Assembly: GCF_004123675.1 (NCBI RefSeq)
Contig: NZ_CP035422.1
Span: 1-64,000 of the forward strand
Source of the DNA: Leisingera sp. NJS204
GTDB lineage: Bacteria; Pseudomonadota; Alphaproteobacteria; Rhodobacterales; Rhodobacteraceae
Length of the DNA stretch: 64,000 nucleotides
Direction of reading: 5' to 3'
The position numbers and the translations under genes were made by a program. Position 1 is the first letter of the stretch, and every line of letters starts with the position of its first letter. Shown piece by piece: positions 1 through 8,560 of the stretch. The notes below the pieces were generated by a model. That model was not told the origin of the DNA. It saw only the letters and a list, made by a program, of their open reading frames with translations, and searched no databases.

Positions 1-1
1 G

Positions 2-919
2 GTCCGCGCCAATGGCGGGCGTTACGCGTCCCTGAACGCCGGTCAGCCTACGGGTCTCAACCCGCTCTGGACCGAAACCGATGCACGCGGCACCGCCTGG
101 CTCTCGGACTGGCTCACCACGCTGCTCTACCGCGCCGACAAGCCCCTGACCCCGGCACAGACCAACCGCATCCAGGAAGTGGTGCGCCAGAACGCGCAGG
201 CCTCCAATCCGGCCCTGCGGAACTGGCGGGATTTCGCATCGCTTTTTGTGTCCACCGATGATGGCGGCGATCTGCACCAGCGCCTGTTTGAGTGGACCGA
301 AGACGGCCGCTATGGGTGGATCTTCGGCCAGACGCTGGAAGATACGTTCTCGCTCGAAGGCGAAGTGGTCGGGTTCGATCTCACCGGCATTCTCGACAGC
401 GAGGCCGAGAAAGAACGCATGGCGGTCCTATCCTATCTTTTCCGCCGGGTCGAGCGCGAGATCGAGGATCGTCGCCCCACAATCATCGTGATCGACGAGG
501 CCTGGAAGGCGCTCGACAACGCATATTTCGCCGAACGGTTGTCGAACTGGCTCGTGACTGCGCGCAAGCAGAACACCGTCGCGGTGATGATGACGCAATA
601 CGCAAGCCAGCTCGAGCGCACCCGGACCGGCAAGACCATCGTCGAGGCCGTGCCGACGCAGATCCTGCTGCCCAATATCCGCGCGCAGCCTGCGGACTAC
701 GCCATGCTGAACCTCACGGAGAAGGAGCTCGACGTCCTTCTCAACACGGGCAGCAACAGCCGCTTGGCGCTCATCCGTGACGATCAGGGCTCGATCGTCG
801 TCGATGCCGATCTGAGCGCGCTTGGACCCAATCTCACCATCCTTGGCGGCATGGAAAAGGGCGAAGCGCACGTTGGCGCCGATTATCGCACCCGCCCGGA
901 CTTCTGGAGGCTTTCATGA
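2..919 (+). CDS. virB4: VirB4-type secretion ATPase, C-terminal part
   Basis: The reading frame is open at the left edge of the window, so only the C-terminal 305 residues are present. VirB4 is the conserved inner-membrane-associated ATPase that energises type IV secretion and pilus assembly. The Walker B segment TIIVIDEAWKAL is visible, followed by the typical stretch around VMMTQYASQ and the VPTQILLPN region of the VirB4/TrbE C-terminal NTPase domain. The Walker A must lie upstream of the window. The stop overlaps the start of the next gene (ATGA), so it is the upstream member of the virB operon that runs to 8.5 kb. VirB4 is preferred over VirD4 because the coupling protein is separately present at 13.3-15.3 kb. 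Confidence 0.93.
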   Translation, partial: VRANGGRYASLNAGQPTGLNPLWTETDARGTAWLSDWLTTLLYRADKPLTPAQTNRIQEVVRQNAQASNPALRNWRDFASLFVSTDDGGDLHQRLFEWTEDGRYGWIFGQTLEDTFSLEGEVVGFDLTGILDSEAEKERMAVLSYLFRRVEREIEDRRPTIIVIDEAWKALDNAYFAERLSNWLVTARKQNTVAVMMTQYASQLERTRTGKTIVEAVPTQILLPNIRAQPADYAMLNLTEKELDVLLNTGSNSRLALIRDDQGSIVVDADLSALGPNLTILGGMEKGEAHVGADYRTRPDFWRLS

Positions 920-1083
920 TCCGTATTCTCTTGTCCCTGACAGCACTCGGCCTGCTCGCTTCCTGTGCGCAGTATCGCGAACCGCAGGCAAACTGCTTCA
1001 CCTTCCTGGCCTCGACAGCCCCTGTCGCGCCTGATTGCACCTTCACGCCTCTAGATGCGCCGGAGGGCGACATTGAAGTCTAG
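916..1083 (+). CDS. Small lipoprotein in virB operon (VirB7-like candidate)
   Basis: A 55-codon gene starts at the ATGA overlap with virB4 and ends 29 bases inside virB1. The N-terminus MIRILLSLTALGLLASC is a short signal peptide with a lipobox (LLAS-C, Cys17), followed by about 38 residues with two further cysteines (Cys27, Cys41). VirB7 proteins are tiny outer-membrane lipoproteins that stabilise VirB9, some through a disulfide. Size, lipobox and operon position fit, but the sequence is too short and divergent for a firm VirB7 call. It could instead be an entry-exclusion or other T4SS-associated lipoprotein. Confidence 0.6.
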   Translation: MIRILLSLTALGLLASCAQYREPQANCFTFLASTAPVAPDCTFTPLDAPEGDIEV

Positions 1084-2227
1084 CCTGCCTCATATCCTCG
1101 CGTTTTGCCTGCTGCCTGGTCTCGCCTTGTCTCAAGGTGTGCCGACCAATGACAGTGGGCTGACCTCGCGTGACATCGTCGAGACCGGTGATCGCGAGGC
1201 TGACTTGGCCGTTCAGGCCGACAAGCTCGCCGTGCGCGAACTCATCGCGGAGATCGAGCGCGAACAGCTGGCAACCCTGCAACGCATCCTCGATGCCCAG
1301 ACCAGCTTCGGCGGTCAGGGCTTGCCGGCTATGGTCTCGGGGCTGGAAAGCGGCAGCGGGTATCCGGCCCGGTCAGTCGAGGCGGTCTATGGCAATGCCG
1401 ACATCGACCCCAATCCCGGCGGTGCGCAGATGTTCGGCGACGCCGCCGAGAACATCGAGCAGCTCATCATCCGCGTCGCCCAGGAAACCAGCGACTTTGC
1501 GGGTGTCGGCCGCGCTGGTCTCTCACCCGTCCAATGGCGCGCGTTGCTGCAAGCGCTCATCTGGCAGGAAAGCCGTTTCACCATTGGGGCACGGTCTCCC
1601 GTCGGCGCCTATGGCCTCACCCAGATCATGCCCGGCACCGCCAGCGATCTCGGCATCAACCCGGATTACTATGACAGCCCTTACCTGCAGGTGCATGGCG
1701 GCGCGCGCTATCTCGCGACCCAGCTCAACACATTCGATGGCAACATCATCAACGCGCTCGCGGCCTATAACGCCGGACCCGGCCGGGTGTTCGAGTATGG
1801 CGGCGTGCCGCCCTTTGCCGAAACCCAGCATTACGTTCAGGTCATTCCCGAACGCTACAATCTCTACCTGAGCCGTATCGGCGGGATCGAAGCGCTTGGC
1901 ACGATCGACCCCGCGCTTCTGGCCAATGCCAACCTCTCAATCACCGGGCACGGCGCGGCCTTCTATGGTAACAACTCACCCGCCGCGATCAGGCAAGCCG
2001 CCTTCCGTATTGCGGACATCGTCGAGCGGATTTCCGAGACGGAAGACGTGCAAGAAAGCATCGCGCTCAACACCTATGCCCGCGCCGAACTCGTGCGCCT
2101 CGTCGCTGCACGCATCCGGCTTCAGGCGGCCCGCACCCGAGTCCTCTCTGCCGAGGAGCTGGCCCAGGCCAGCGCCCGCATGGCCGAAGGCGCGTTCATG
2201 GATTTTACGATCAGGGAGATTGAATGA
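1055..2227 (+). CDS. virB1: VirB1 lytic transglycosylase
   Basis: This 390-residue exported protein (signal peptide HILAFCLLPGLALSQG) carries a C-terminal-half SLT goose-lysozyme-like domain. The catalytic glutamate lies in ALIWQESRF (about residue 172), followed by GAYGLTQIMPGTA and NALAAYNAGPGRV, the standard ES / GLMQ-like / AYNAG motifs. VirB1 cuts peptidoglycan locally so the secretion channel can be built. The protein is longer than the compact Agrobacterium VirB1. About 110 residues precede the SLT domain and about 120 follow it, predicted to be helical and unassigned. It overlaps the upstream lipoprotein gene by 29 bases and virB5 by ATGA, so it is translationally coupled in the virB operon. 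Confidence 0.92.
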   Translation: MRRRATLKSSLPHILAFCLLPGLALSQGVPTNDSGLTSRDIVETGDREADLAVQADKLAVRELIAEIEREQLATLQRILDAQTSFGGQGLPAMVSGLESGSGYPARSVEAVYGNADIDPNPGGAQMFGDAAENIEQLIIRVAQETSDFAGVGRAGLSPVQWRALLQALIWQESRFTIGARSPVGAYGLTQIMPGTASDLGINPDYYDSPYLQVHGGARYLATQLNTFDGNIINALAAYNAGPGRVFEYGGVPPFAETQHYVQVIPERYNLYLSRIGGIEALGTIDPALLANANLSITGHGAAFYGNNSPAAIRQAAFRIADIVERISETEDVQESIALNTYARAELVRLVAARIRLQAARTRVLSAEELAQASARMAEGAFMDFTIREIE

Positions 2228-3036
2228 TGGGACGGAAGTTTCTGAGAGCGGCCTTGGCCGCAACGCTTGGGATTGGCCTGCATCTGGGAGCCCTCTCCCC
2301 TGCCGCGGCGCAGGGCGTGCCCGTCGTCGACACCCAGAACATCGCGCAAAACATCCAGCAGCTCCGGCAGATGATCGAAGACGAGATCCTGCAAAACGAG
2401 CAGCTGACGCAGCTCCGCGAACAGCTCGGCCTTCTCACGGATCAACTCGCGGAGCTGCAAAGAACCTATGAAGCGCTCACCCGACTTGCCGAGCTTCCAG
2501 AAATCATCCGCACGGAAATGGAAGACGAGTTGAACGGACTGCTCGACCAGGAGTTCGGAGACATCCTCGCCACCATCGAGGCCATCAAGACGGGTGACTT
2601 CTCAGGTCTGTCGGGCTCCGGTGCAGGCGAGATCGAAACCCAGATGGACCGGGTGCTGGCCGATCTCGGCTTCGATGAAGACACGCTCTCGGAAATGGCC
2701 ACCAGCGGCAATCCCGGGGCCAACCGTGTGGCCACGCAGGCAACAACCGGCGCACTCGTCTCAGCCGCCGCCCAGAACAGCTATGAAGATGCCGGCCAGT
2801 CGCTCGAGCGGGTAGACCGCCTTGTCGGGCTCATCGACGACATGGAAGAGCTCAAGCAAAGCATCGATCTCAACACGCGCGTGACCGCGGAGCTCGCCAT
2901 TGCGCTGGTCGCCATGTGGCAACTCGAAGCCATCCAGACCGTAGGCGATGGCACAGGCGGCGTGATCGATGCCGCCACCATCGCCGAAGAGCAGCGCTTC
3001 ATGGATTTCACGTTACCGGACCTCCGGGCCGAGTGA
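2224..3036 (+). CDS. virB5: VirB5-like T4SS minor pilin
   Basis: A 270-residue protein with a cleavable signal peptide ending near AAAQG and a long, strongly helical mature region rich in Gln, Leu and Glu. The pattern QNIQQLRQMIEDEILQ then LTQLREQLGLLTDQLAEL is typical of VirB5/TrbJ-family pilus-tip proteins. Glycine-rich linkers interrupt the helices in the middle. It starts in the ATGA overlap with virB1. VirB5 members are poorly conserved in sequence, so the call rests on helical pattern, signal peptide and position between virB1 and virB8. Confidence 0.8.
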   Translation: MMGRKFLRAALAATLGIGLHLGALSPAAAQGVPVVDTQNIAQNIQQLRQMIEDEILQNEQLTQLREQLGLLTDQLAELQRTYEALTRLAELPEIIRTEMEDELNGLLDQEFGDILATIEAIKTGDFSGLSGSGAGEIETQMDRVLADLGFDEDTLSEMATSGNPGANRVATQATTGALVSAAAQNSYEDAGQSLERVDRLVGLIDDMEELKQSIDLNTRVTAELAIALVAMWQLEAIQTVGDGTGGVIDAATIAEEQRFMDFTLPDLRAE

Positions 3037-3053
3037 TCGCGAGGGCATGACGG

Positions 3054-3707
3054 GTGGCGACTGAACAAGAAATCATCGAGGAAGAACTGGTCTACGGTGC
3101 CTTGCGCCGCGAACGGCTCTGGCAACGCCTTGGTCTGGCAGGTCTTGTCTTCGGCATCATCGGCTGTCTGAGCGCAGCAGCAGTCGCGATCCTCGATGTC
3201 GATCCGCCCCCCGTCGTTGTCCCCTATGATCCCGCCACCGGCTTTGCACTCCCCGAAGCCTCGGTGGGCGCCTCCTCGGTGACCGCCAACCAGGCGATCA
3301 TCGAGGCGGAGGTGTTCCGCTATGTGGCCGACCGGGAGGTCTATAACCAGCTCGACAACGATCTGCGCATCCGCAGCGTCCTGCGCCGCTCGGACGGAGC
3401 TGCCGAGAGCGGGCTGCGCCAGATCTGGAACAGCGCAAATGAAAACTATCCGCCGACCGTCTATGGCCCCAATGCTCGGCTCGACGTGGAAATCCTCAGC
3501 ATCAACCGGATCGGAACCAACCGCGCGACGGTCCGCCTGCGCAAGCGCCTGACGTCCATTAACGGCACCCAGACCGGCCTCTTCACTGCGACGCTTCTCT
3601 TCGAGTTCCGCCCGGAGACCCGCCGCTCCATCGATGAGGTCTGGACCAATCCATTCGGCTTCACCGTCCTCGAATATTCCATCCGCTCCGACAGATTGGA
3701 GAACTGA
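3054..3707 (+). CDS. virB8: VirB8 inner-membrane T4SS scaffold
   Basis: A 217-residue bitopic membrane protein: about 25 cytoplasmic residues, one transmembrane helix (about residues 25-47, LAGLVFGIIGCLSAAAVAIL), then a periplasmic NTF2-like domain. It includes VEILSINRIG and TATLLFEFRP, resembling the VirB8 beta-sheet. VirB8 nucleates the inner-membrane complex and contacts VirB10 and VirB5. The start is GTG at 3054. The nearby ATG at 3047 is in another frame and stops after five codons. The preceding gene ends 17 bases upstream and virB9 follows immediately. Confidence 0.9.
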   Translation: MATEQEIIEEELVYGALRRERLWQRLGLAGLVFGIIGCLSAAAVAILDVDPPPVVVPYDPATGFALPEASVGASSVTANQAIIEAEVFRYVADREVYNQLDNDLRIRSVLRRSDGAAESGLRQIWNSANENYPPTVYGPNARLDVEILSINRIGTNRATVRLRKRLTSINGTQTGLFTATLLFEFRPETRRSIDEVWTNPFGFTVLEYSIRSDRLEN

Positions 3708-3709
3708 TC

Positions 3710-4408
3710 TTGTTTCCCGTACGAATTGCATTTGTTGTCCTTATCGTTTTGTTGCCGGGGTTGGTCGCCGCCGAAGCCATCCCGCGTGGCGGTCCCAACG
3801 ACAGCCGGGTGCGCTTGGCCACCTACCAGGAGGGTCAGGTCTACCGTCTCAGCGTGTCACTCACCCATGTGACCACCATCGAGTTCGGGATCGGCGAAAG
3901 CATCCGCTCGATCATCGCGGGCGACACCGAGGGCTTCGAGATCGACGGCGTCCCGGGCGGTCAGGCCTTCGCGATCAAGCCCGTCGCGCGCGGGGTGCAT
4001 ACCAATGTGACAGTCTATACGAACCGCCGGAGCTACTACTTCAACGTCGAGGAGGTCCGCAGCCCAACCTTCTACGTGGTGCAGTTCCGCTATCCTGATG
4101 ACGCTGCGCGCCCGACCCGGGCCATCGCCGCCCAAGCACCAAACTACAATTACGGCGCCAGCGCGCGGACCGAGTTCACGCCAACGCGCATCTGGGATGA
4201 CGGGACGTTCACGTATTTCGCGTTTCCGAGAAACGCACCTGTGCCAGCGATCTTCCGCTACGCGGGCGGCCGTGAACGCACGGTCAACACGCAAACCCCT
4301 GAAGACGGCGTGATCCGCGTCAGCGGCGTGAACCGCCAATGGATCCTGCGACTTGGCGAAGAGGTGGTCTGCATCGAGGCGATCGCGCCCGCGGAGGCCA
4401 CCTCATGA
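3710..4408 (+). CDS. virB9: VirB9 outer-membrane core complex protein
   Basis: A 232-residue periplasmic protein with signal peptide (LIVLLPGLVAAE). The N-terminal domain contains RLATYQEGQVYRLSV, and the C-terminal domain contains FTPTRIWDDGTFTYFAFP and GVIRVSGVNRQWILRLG, the conserved VirB9/CagX segments that bind VirB7 and VirB10 in the outer-membrane ring. The start is TTG at 3710, two bases after the virB8 stop; no better in-frame start is available. It overlaps virB10 by ATGA. Confidence 0.92.
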   Translation: MFPVRIAFVVLIVLLPGLVAAEAIPRGGPNDSRVRLATYQEGQVYRLSVSLTHVTTIEFGIGESIRSIIAGDTEGFEIDGVPGGQAFAIKPVARGVHTNVTVYTNRRSYYFNVEEVRSPTFYVVQFRYPDDAARPTRAIAAQAPNYNYGASARTEFTPTRIWDDGTFTYFAFPRNAPVPAIFRYAGGRERTVNTQTPEDGVIRVSGVNRQWILRLGEEVVCIEAIAPAEATS

Positions 4409-5784
4409 GCGATACCGGGAACACCGAGCTGGAAAAACGCCTCGCCGCCCTTGAGAAAGGCAGTGCCCGCGCCCCCACGGCGGCGCAGCGCCGGTCGCCC
4501 CTTCTCGCGCTGATCGTGATCCTCGTCATCGGCGTGGGTGGTGCCCTGCTTTATCTCCTCTCACAGCCCGACGAAGAGGAAGCCTTACCGACGGCCACCC
4601 CGGACGTCTTCCAAAACGAAGGGGACGGCTTTGGCGCTATCGAGACCTTGCCCCCGCCCGAGCCCGAGGTTGTGTTCGTCGGACCAGACCCCGTCGAGCC
4701 CAACGCGGAGCTTCTGGCGCAGATCACCGCCCTGCAGGCCCAGATCGAGGAGTTGCGCAACGCCCCTGAACCAGTTGTCGAGGAAGACACCGCCGCCGCA
4801 GAGGCAATTGACGCGCTGACTGCTCAGATCGCGGCGCTACAAGCCGCCTCGGAAGCAGCACAGCAACGATTTCAGGACGAACTGACGGCGCGGGATCGAA
4901 GTCTTGAACAACTCCGCATGGATCTGGAATTGGCCCAACTCGAGGCCAGCCGACCGCAACCCGCACCAGCGGGCCCCACGGAAGATGAGCTGCGCGCACG
5001 CGAGCAAGAGCGACTGCGCCGCGAGGAAGAAGCCCGGCGCATGGCCGAGCTGGAGCGCCGGGCCGCGGAGGAACGCGCCTTCCAGGAGCGGCGCATCGCC
5101 TCGCCCACCATCGCGTTTGGCGGTGCCTCAGGAGCGAATGAAACGGCTCTGACCGAACGCACCTTCGGCGAGGTGACGGATTTCGTGCTGAACGGTGCGC
5201 TGCCCTCCACCGTGACGCAGGCCGAGGTGATCGCCAATCCTTCCAACACCATCATCCAGGGCACCATGATCCAGGCCGTCATGGAAACCGCCCTCGACAG
5301 CTCACTGCCCGGCCAGACCCGTGCCGTGGTGTCCGAGGATGTCTACAGCGTCGATGGCGCGCGCCTCTTGATCCCCCGCGGATCCCGTCTCGTCGGGCGC
5401 TACCGCGCTGGCGTCGATATTGCGCAGCGCCGCGTCACGATCGCTTGGGACCGGATCATCCTGCCCGCGGGCCAAACCGTCCAGATCAGCTCCTTCGGGG
5501 GCGATGAACTTGGCCGCTCCGGCGTCACGGGTTTCGTGGACACGCGTTTTGCCGAGCGTTTCGGGTCGGCCGCCCTGATCTCGCTGATTTCGGCCGCGCC
5601 AAGTGCCGCCGCCTCCGAGGTCCAGGATGAGACTGCCGCCGACGTTCTCGAAGACGTTGGCGATGATCTGGCAGATGCCACGGACAGCGTCATTGGCGAT
5701 TACCTCTCCATCGGCCCCGTCATCTATGTCGACCAAGGCGCGCGCGTCACCGTCATGGTCGACCGCGATCTGGAGATCTTCTAG
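4405..5784 (+). CDS. virB10: VirB10 energy-sensing channel protein
   Basis: A 459-residue protein starting at ATG 4405, in the ATGA overlap with the virB9 stop; an upstream in-frame ATG at 4339 lies inside virB9 and is rejected. One transmembrane helix (about residues 31-54, LLALIVILVIGVGGALLYLL) is followed by a long charged coiled-coil (residues 95-225, Ala/Glu/Arg-rich) and the C-terminal TrbI/VirB10 barrel domain. The barrel has IIQGTMIQAVMETALDSSLPG, VYSVDGARLLIPRGSRLVGRY and the terminal DRDLEIF. VirB10 spans both membranes and couples ATPase state to channel opening. Confidence 0.93.
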   Translation: MSDTGNTELEKRLAALEKGSARAPTAAQRRSPLLALIVILVIGVGGALLYLLSQPDEEEALPTATPDVFQNEGDGFGAIETLPPPEPEVVFVGPDPVEPNAELLAQITALQAQIEELRNAPEPVVEEDTAAAEAIDALTAQIAALQAASEAAQQRFQDELTARDRSLEQLRMDLELAQLEASRPQPAPAGPTEDELRAREQERLRREEEARRMAELERRAAEERAFQERRIASPTIAFGGASGANETALTERTFGEVTDFVLNGALPSTVTQAEVIANPSNTIIQGTMIQAVMETALDSSLPGQTRAVVSEDVYSVDGARLLIPRGSRLVGRYRAGVDIAQRRVTIAWDRIILPAGQTVQISSFGGDELGRSGVTGFVDTRFAERFGSAALISLISAAPSAAASEVQDETAADVLEDVGDDLADATDSVIGDYLSIGPVIYVDQGARVTVMVDRDLEIF

Positions 5785-5788
5785 CCCG

Positions 5789-6775
5789 ATGTCGCTCAGC
5801 TATCTCGAGACATCCCTTGACCGGATCGACGCCGCCGCCCGCGACGATGTCATCGAGATCTGTATCAACCCCGACGGGACCTGTTGGGGCGAATTCCAGG
5901 GCGATCACTTCATGCGCGCGCTGGATCAAAGGCTGACGGGCGTTCAGGTCAGGGACCTCGGCAACCAGATCGCCTCCTCGGCCAATACCACGATGAGCAA
6001 GGACCGCCCCATCGTCTCGGTCTCGATCACCTACAAGGGGCGCCCGATCCGCGCACAGGTCATCACCCCGCCCGCCGTGCTCTCGGCCTCGTCGATCAGC
6101 CTGCGGTTCTTTTCCAGCCTGCCGCTCAAGGGCATCGAACTCGACTTTCTCTTCGGTAAGGAACGCAAGCTCGAAGAACTGCGCCTCGAGAAAACGCGCG
6201 AGCTGCGCGAGGTCGTGGCCTCCGGTTTGATCGATGACGCCCTCGCCTTCTGTGTCGAGAACAAGCTCAACATGATCGTCTCGGGCGGCACCTCGACCGG
6301 CAAGACCGTCGCTGCGCGAAAGATCCTCTCCCATGTCCCGTCTGAGGAACGCATCGTCACCATCGAAGAAGCCGCCGAGCTTCTACCGACGCAGCCCAAT
6401 GCTGTGACCCTGATCGCCAATCGCGATGCGGAATTCCAGACCGCCGATGTGCTTCTCACCGCCACGCTGCGCATGCGCCCCGACCGGATCATCCTGGGCG
6501 AGGTGCGCGGCAAGGAGGCCATGACCTTTCTGGAAGCCATCAACACCGGCCATGGAGGCTCGATGACCACGCTGCATGCCGAAACCCCGCAATTGGCCGT
6601 GCAGCGGCTCGCGATCGCGGCGCTGAAGACCGAAATCCCGATGACCTATGCCGACATGATCCAGTACATCGAGAACTCCATCGACGTGATCATCCAGGCC
6701 GGCCGCCATGACGGCAAACGCGGCATCACAGAATTCTACCTCCCCGGCGCAACTGAGATTGGAATTTCCCAATGA
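5789..6775 (+). CDS. virB11: VirB11 hexameric traffic ATPase
   Basis: A 328-residue secretion ATPase. The start is ATG 5789, four bases after the virB10 stop; the longer frame beginning at 5603 lies inside virB10. Visible motifs are Walker A GGTSTGKT (about residues 166-173), the Asp box IVTIEEAAEL, Walker B RPDRIILGEVRG, and the His box GHGGSMTTLHA. VirB11 forms a cytoplasmic hexamer that works with VirB4 and VirD4 on substrate loading and pilus biogenesis. It ends in an ATGA overlap with the next small gene. Confidence 0.95.
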   Translation: MSLSYLETSLDRIDAAARDDVIEICINPDGTCWGEFQGDHFMRALDQRLTGVQVRDLGNQIASSANTTMSKDRPIVSVSITYKGRPIRAQVITPPAVLSASSISLRFFSSLPLKGIELDFLFGKERKLEELRLEKTRELREVVASGLIDDALAFCVENKLNMIVSGGTSTGKTVAARKILSHVPSEERIVTIEEAAELLPTQPNAVTLIANRDAEFQTADVLLTATLRMRPDRIILGEVRGKEAMTFLEAINTGHGGSMTTLHAETPQLAVQRLAIAALKTEIPMTYADMIQYIENSIDVIIQAGRHDGKRGITEFYLPGATEIGISQ

Positions 6776-6966
6776 AGACATTTGAATACGATATTCTGTC
6801 CTTTCCCATGACCCGCAAAGCCAGCCTTGCCGACATGCAGGCCAGCCTGAATGCCAAAGGTGCGAAAGGCTGGGAGGTGGTGTCGATCAGCTCCTCGGAA
6901 TTCGCCAATGTGGGACACACGGTCTTCCTGAAGCGTGAAACCACAGCCACCGGATCCACGGCATGA
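6772..6966 (+). CDS. Small DUF4177-like protein
   Basis: A 64-residue protein translationally coupled to virB11 (ATGA). It resembles DUF4177 domains: an N-terminal strand (TFEYDILSFPM), a helix with LNAKGAKGWEVVSIS, and a terminal strand HTVFLKRE. The pattern LN..GA.GWE.V is typical of that small alpha/beta fold. Its function is unknown. It has no signal peptide or membrane segment and is probably cytosolic. Position inside the virB operon suggests co-expression with the secretion system rather than a demonstrated role in it. Confidence 0.7.
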   Translation: MKTFEYDILSFPMTRKASLADMQASLNAKGAKGWEVVSISSSEFANVGHTVFLKRETTATGSTA

Positions 6967-7376
6967 GGCAGGCGAGCTGTACCCTCGTACTGACTGCGCT
7001 GGTCCTGGGCCTGACGTCGGCACCCGGCTTCGCTGAGCGCAATCTCGTGCCGACCCTCGAGCGCAGTTTCGACGTCTGTCCAGACCGGCCCGCTGAACCC
7101 GTGTGGATGCAGGAGATCCCCCTGCGCCAATCTTATCAGCGAGTTCTGGTTCAGGACATCTACCGCGCCCAGAACCTCGAGCGGATTGTCGAGACCGTCA
7201 GCTGCGCCTGCGAAATCCGGTTCCCGTCCTGGGACGCTGCCGAAGCGGTGTTTCGGGAGAGCTACGCGAGCGACGAACGATGGGAAATGCTCGAAGCCTC
7301 CGACGCCTACAACCGCCGCGCCAACGCCGCCCGAACTGCCGCCAAGGCCATCTGCGACGCCGCAGGTAATTGGTAA
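6963..7376 (+). CDS. Exported protein of virB operon, unknown function
   Basis: A 137-residue protein with a clear signal peptide (LVLTALVLGLTSAPGFAE). The mature part has four cysteines (VCPDRP, SCACEI, ICDAAG) and is mostly helical. It overlaps the preceding gene by four bases and precedes virB6 by 12 bases. It is presumably periplasmic; cysteines in SCACEIRFPSWDAAE suggest disulfides. I do not recognise the family. It could be a T4SS-specific periplasmic factor, a VirB7/entry-exclusion analogue, or an accessory conserved only in this plasmid type. Confidence 0.7.
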   Translation: MRQASCTLVLTALVLGLTSAPGFAERNLVPTLERSFDVCPDRPAEPVWMQEIPLRQSYQRVLVQDIYRAQNLERIVETVSCACEIRFPSWDAAEAVFRESYASDERWEMLEASDAYNRRANAARTAAKAICDAAGNW

Positions 7377-7388
7377 GGCAGCCCCGCG

Positions 7389-8465
7389 ATGAGTGTCGTC
7401 ACCTACTTCGTTGAAACCTCCCAGGGCTATCTCGACACCGCCGCAGAAACCCAGTTCGGATCGGTTGCGGCAACGGTTGGCACGCTTCTGGTGCTGGGAA
7501 CAACGCTGGTGGTGGTTCTCGTTTTCCTGAACATGGTCTACCAGTACAAGGCGATGGACGGACGCACGGCATTCTGGCTCGCGGTCAAGATCGGGCTCAT
7601 CGGGATATTTGCAACCAACTGGGTGCAGTTCAACGCCCTCTCCTCCGCCATCCTGGCCGGGATCGACAGCATTGCGGGTGCGCTGGTTGCTTCCGTTGGT
7701 GGTGGAACTCCCGGCCCTTCTGGCACTTTCGCAGAAGAGTTTGACCGGCTAATCGCGGAACTAGGGGACTATCTCAACGCCGCTGGGTCCGAGCTGAACT
7801 GGATGGCAGGGGCCATGCTCGACATTGTCGGGGTCCTCTTGCTCTCGATCCTCGGCGGGCTGGCCGCCTTCATCCTCGTGGCATCCCGCCTGATGATCGC
7901 ACTTCTGATCGGGATCGCACCGGTGATGATTTTCCTGACCCTCTTCGAGGTCACCAAGGACTATTTCGCGCGCTGGCTGTCGGCGCTGGTCTCCTTCGCG
8001 CTCTACCCCATAGTCGTGGCCGGTGTGTTCGCGACAATCACGGGTGTCTCCTCTGCCCTCATCGGCGAACTCGGCGACCCGGAGGGAGCCTCAAACATCG
8101 GCGCGCTCATTCCCTTCTTCATGATGGTGCTCATGGCCAAGGGCTTCATCATTGCCACGCCCTTCATCGTCCGCGCGATCTCCGGAAACATTATGATGCC
8201 CGCCCTCTCCGGTGGTCTCGGCGGCGGCTACAGCTTTGCCCGCGCCGCCATGGGAAGCCAGCAGGCCTACAATCGCTACCTGATCGGAGGCGCAAGTGGC
8301 GCAGAATACGCAGCCCTCAGGGCGCGGCAGTTCTTCGGCGTGCAGCAGATGCCCGTGAGGCAGGGCATGGGGCAGACGGGTTCCGCAGGAGGCGCAGGAT
8401 CCGCAGACTCGGGGTCAAAAATGCTGGCGCAGCTGGCGAGACTGGGTCGACTTGGCCGACGGTGA
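7389..8465 (+). CDS. virB6: VirB6 polytopic inner-membrane channel protein
   Basis: A 358-residue TrbL/VirB6-family protein with about six hydrophobic segments (near residues 27-52, 60-80, 140-162, 165-190, 203-225 and 240-262). The segment LIGIAPVMIFLTLFEVTKDYFARWLS is the conserved VirB6 loop/helix region. The C-terminal tail (about residues 320-358) is Gly/Ser/Gln-rich and hydrophilic. VirB6 forms part of the inner-membrane DNA-transfer path. It is the last gene of the virB operon and is followed by a hairpin and the convergent mercury operon. Confidence 0.92.
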   Translation: MSVVTYFVETSQGYLDTAAETQFGSVAATVGTLLVLGTTLVVVLVFLNMVYQYKAMDGRTAFWLAVKIGLIGIFATNWVQFNALSSAILAGIDSIAGALVASVGGGTPGPSGTFAEEFDRLIAELGDYLNAAGSELNWMAGAMLDIVGVLLLSILGGLAAFILVASRLMIALLIGIAPVMIFLTLFEVTKDYFARWLSALVSFALYPIVVAGVFATITGVSSALIGELGDPEGASNIGALIPFFMMVLMAKGFIIATPFIVRAISGNIMMPALSGGLGGGYSFARAAMGSQQAYNRYLIGGASGAEYAALRARQFFGVQQMPVRQGMGQTGSAGGAGSADSGSKMLAQLARLGRLGRR

Positions 8466-8475
8466 CGGCCCGTAG

Positions 8476-8507
8476 CGGACCTTCACATATCGAGTCGCGA
8501 AGGTCCG
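8476..8507 (+). terminator. Inverted repeat after virB6
   Basis: Nine-base perfect arms CGGACCTTC (8476-8484) and GAAGGTCCG (8499-8507) surround a 14-base loop, 10 bases after the virB6 stop. There is no strong T-run, so it may be a weak or factor-assisted terminator for the virB operon or only a processing hairpin. Confidence 0.45.
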
Positions 8508-8538
8508 GTTCCGGGGTGTTACTAACATGAAGGAGTGC

Positions 8539-8556
8539 GCAACGGAAAGCCGTTGC
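8539..8556 (-). terminator. Hairpin after the mercury operon
   Basis: A perfect hairpin with arms GCAACGG (8539-8545) and CCGTTGC (8550-8556) and a four-base loop lies just past the stop of the minus-strand oxidoreductase gene. Together with the hairpin at 8476-8507 it separates two convergent transcription units. There is no T-tract on the minus strand, so terminator function is inferred from position. Confidence 0.4.
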
Positions 8557-8560
8557 ACCA

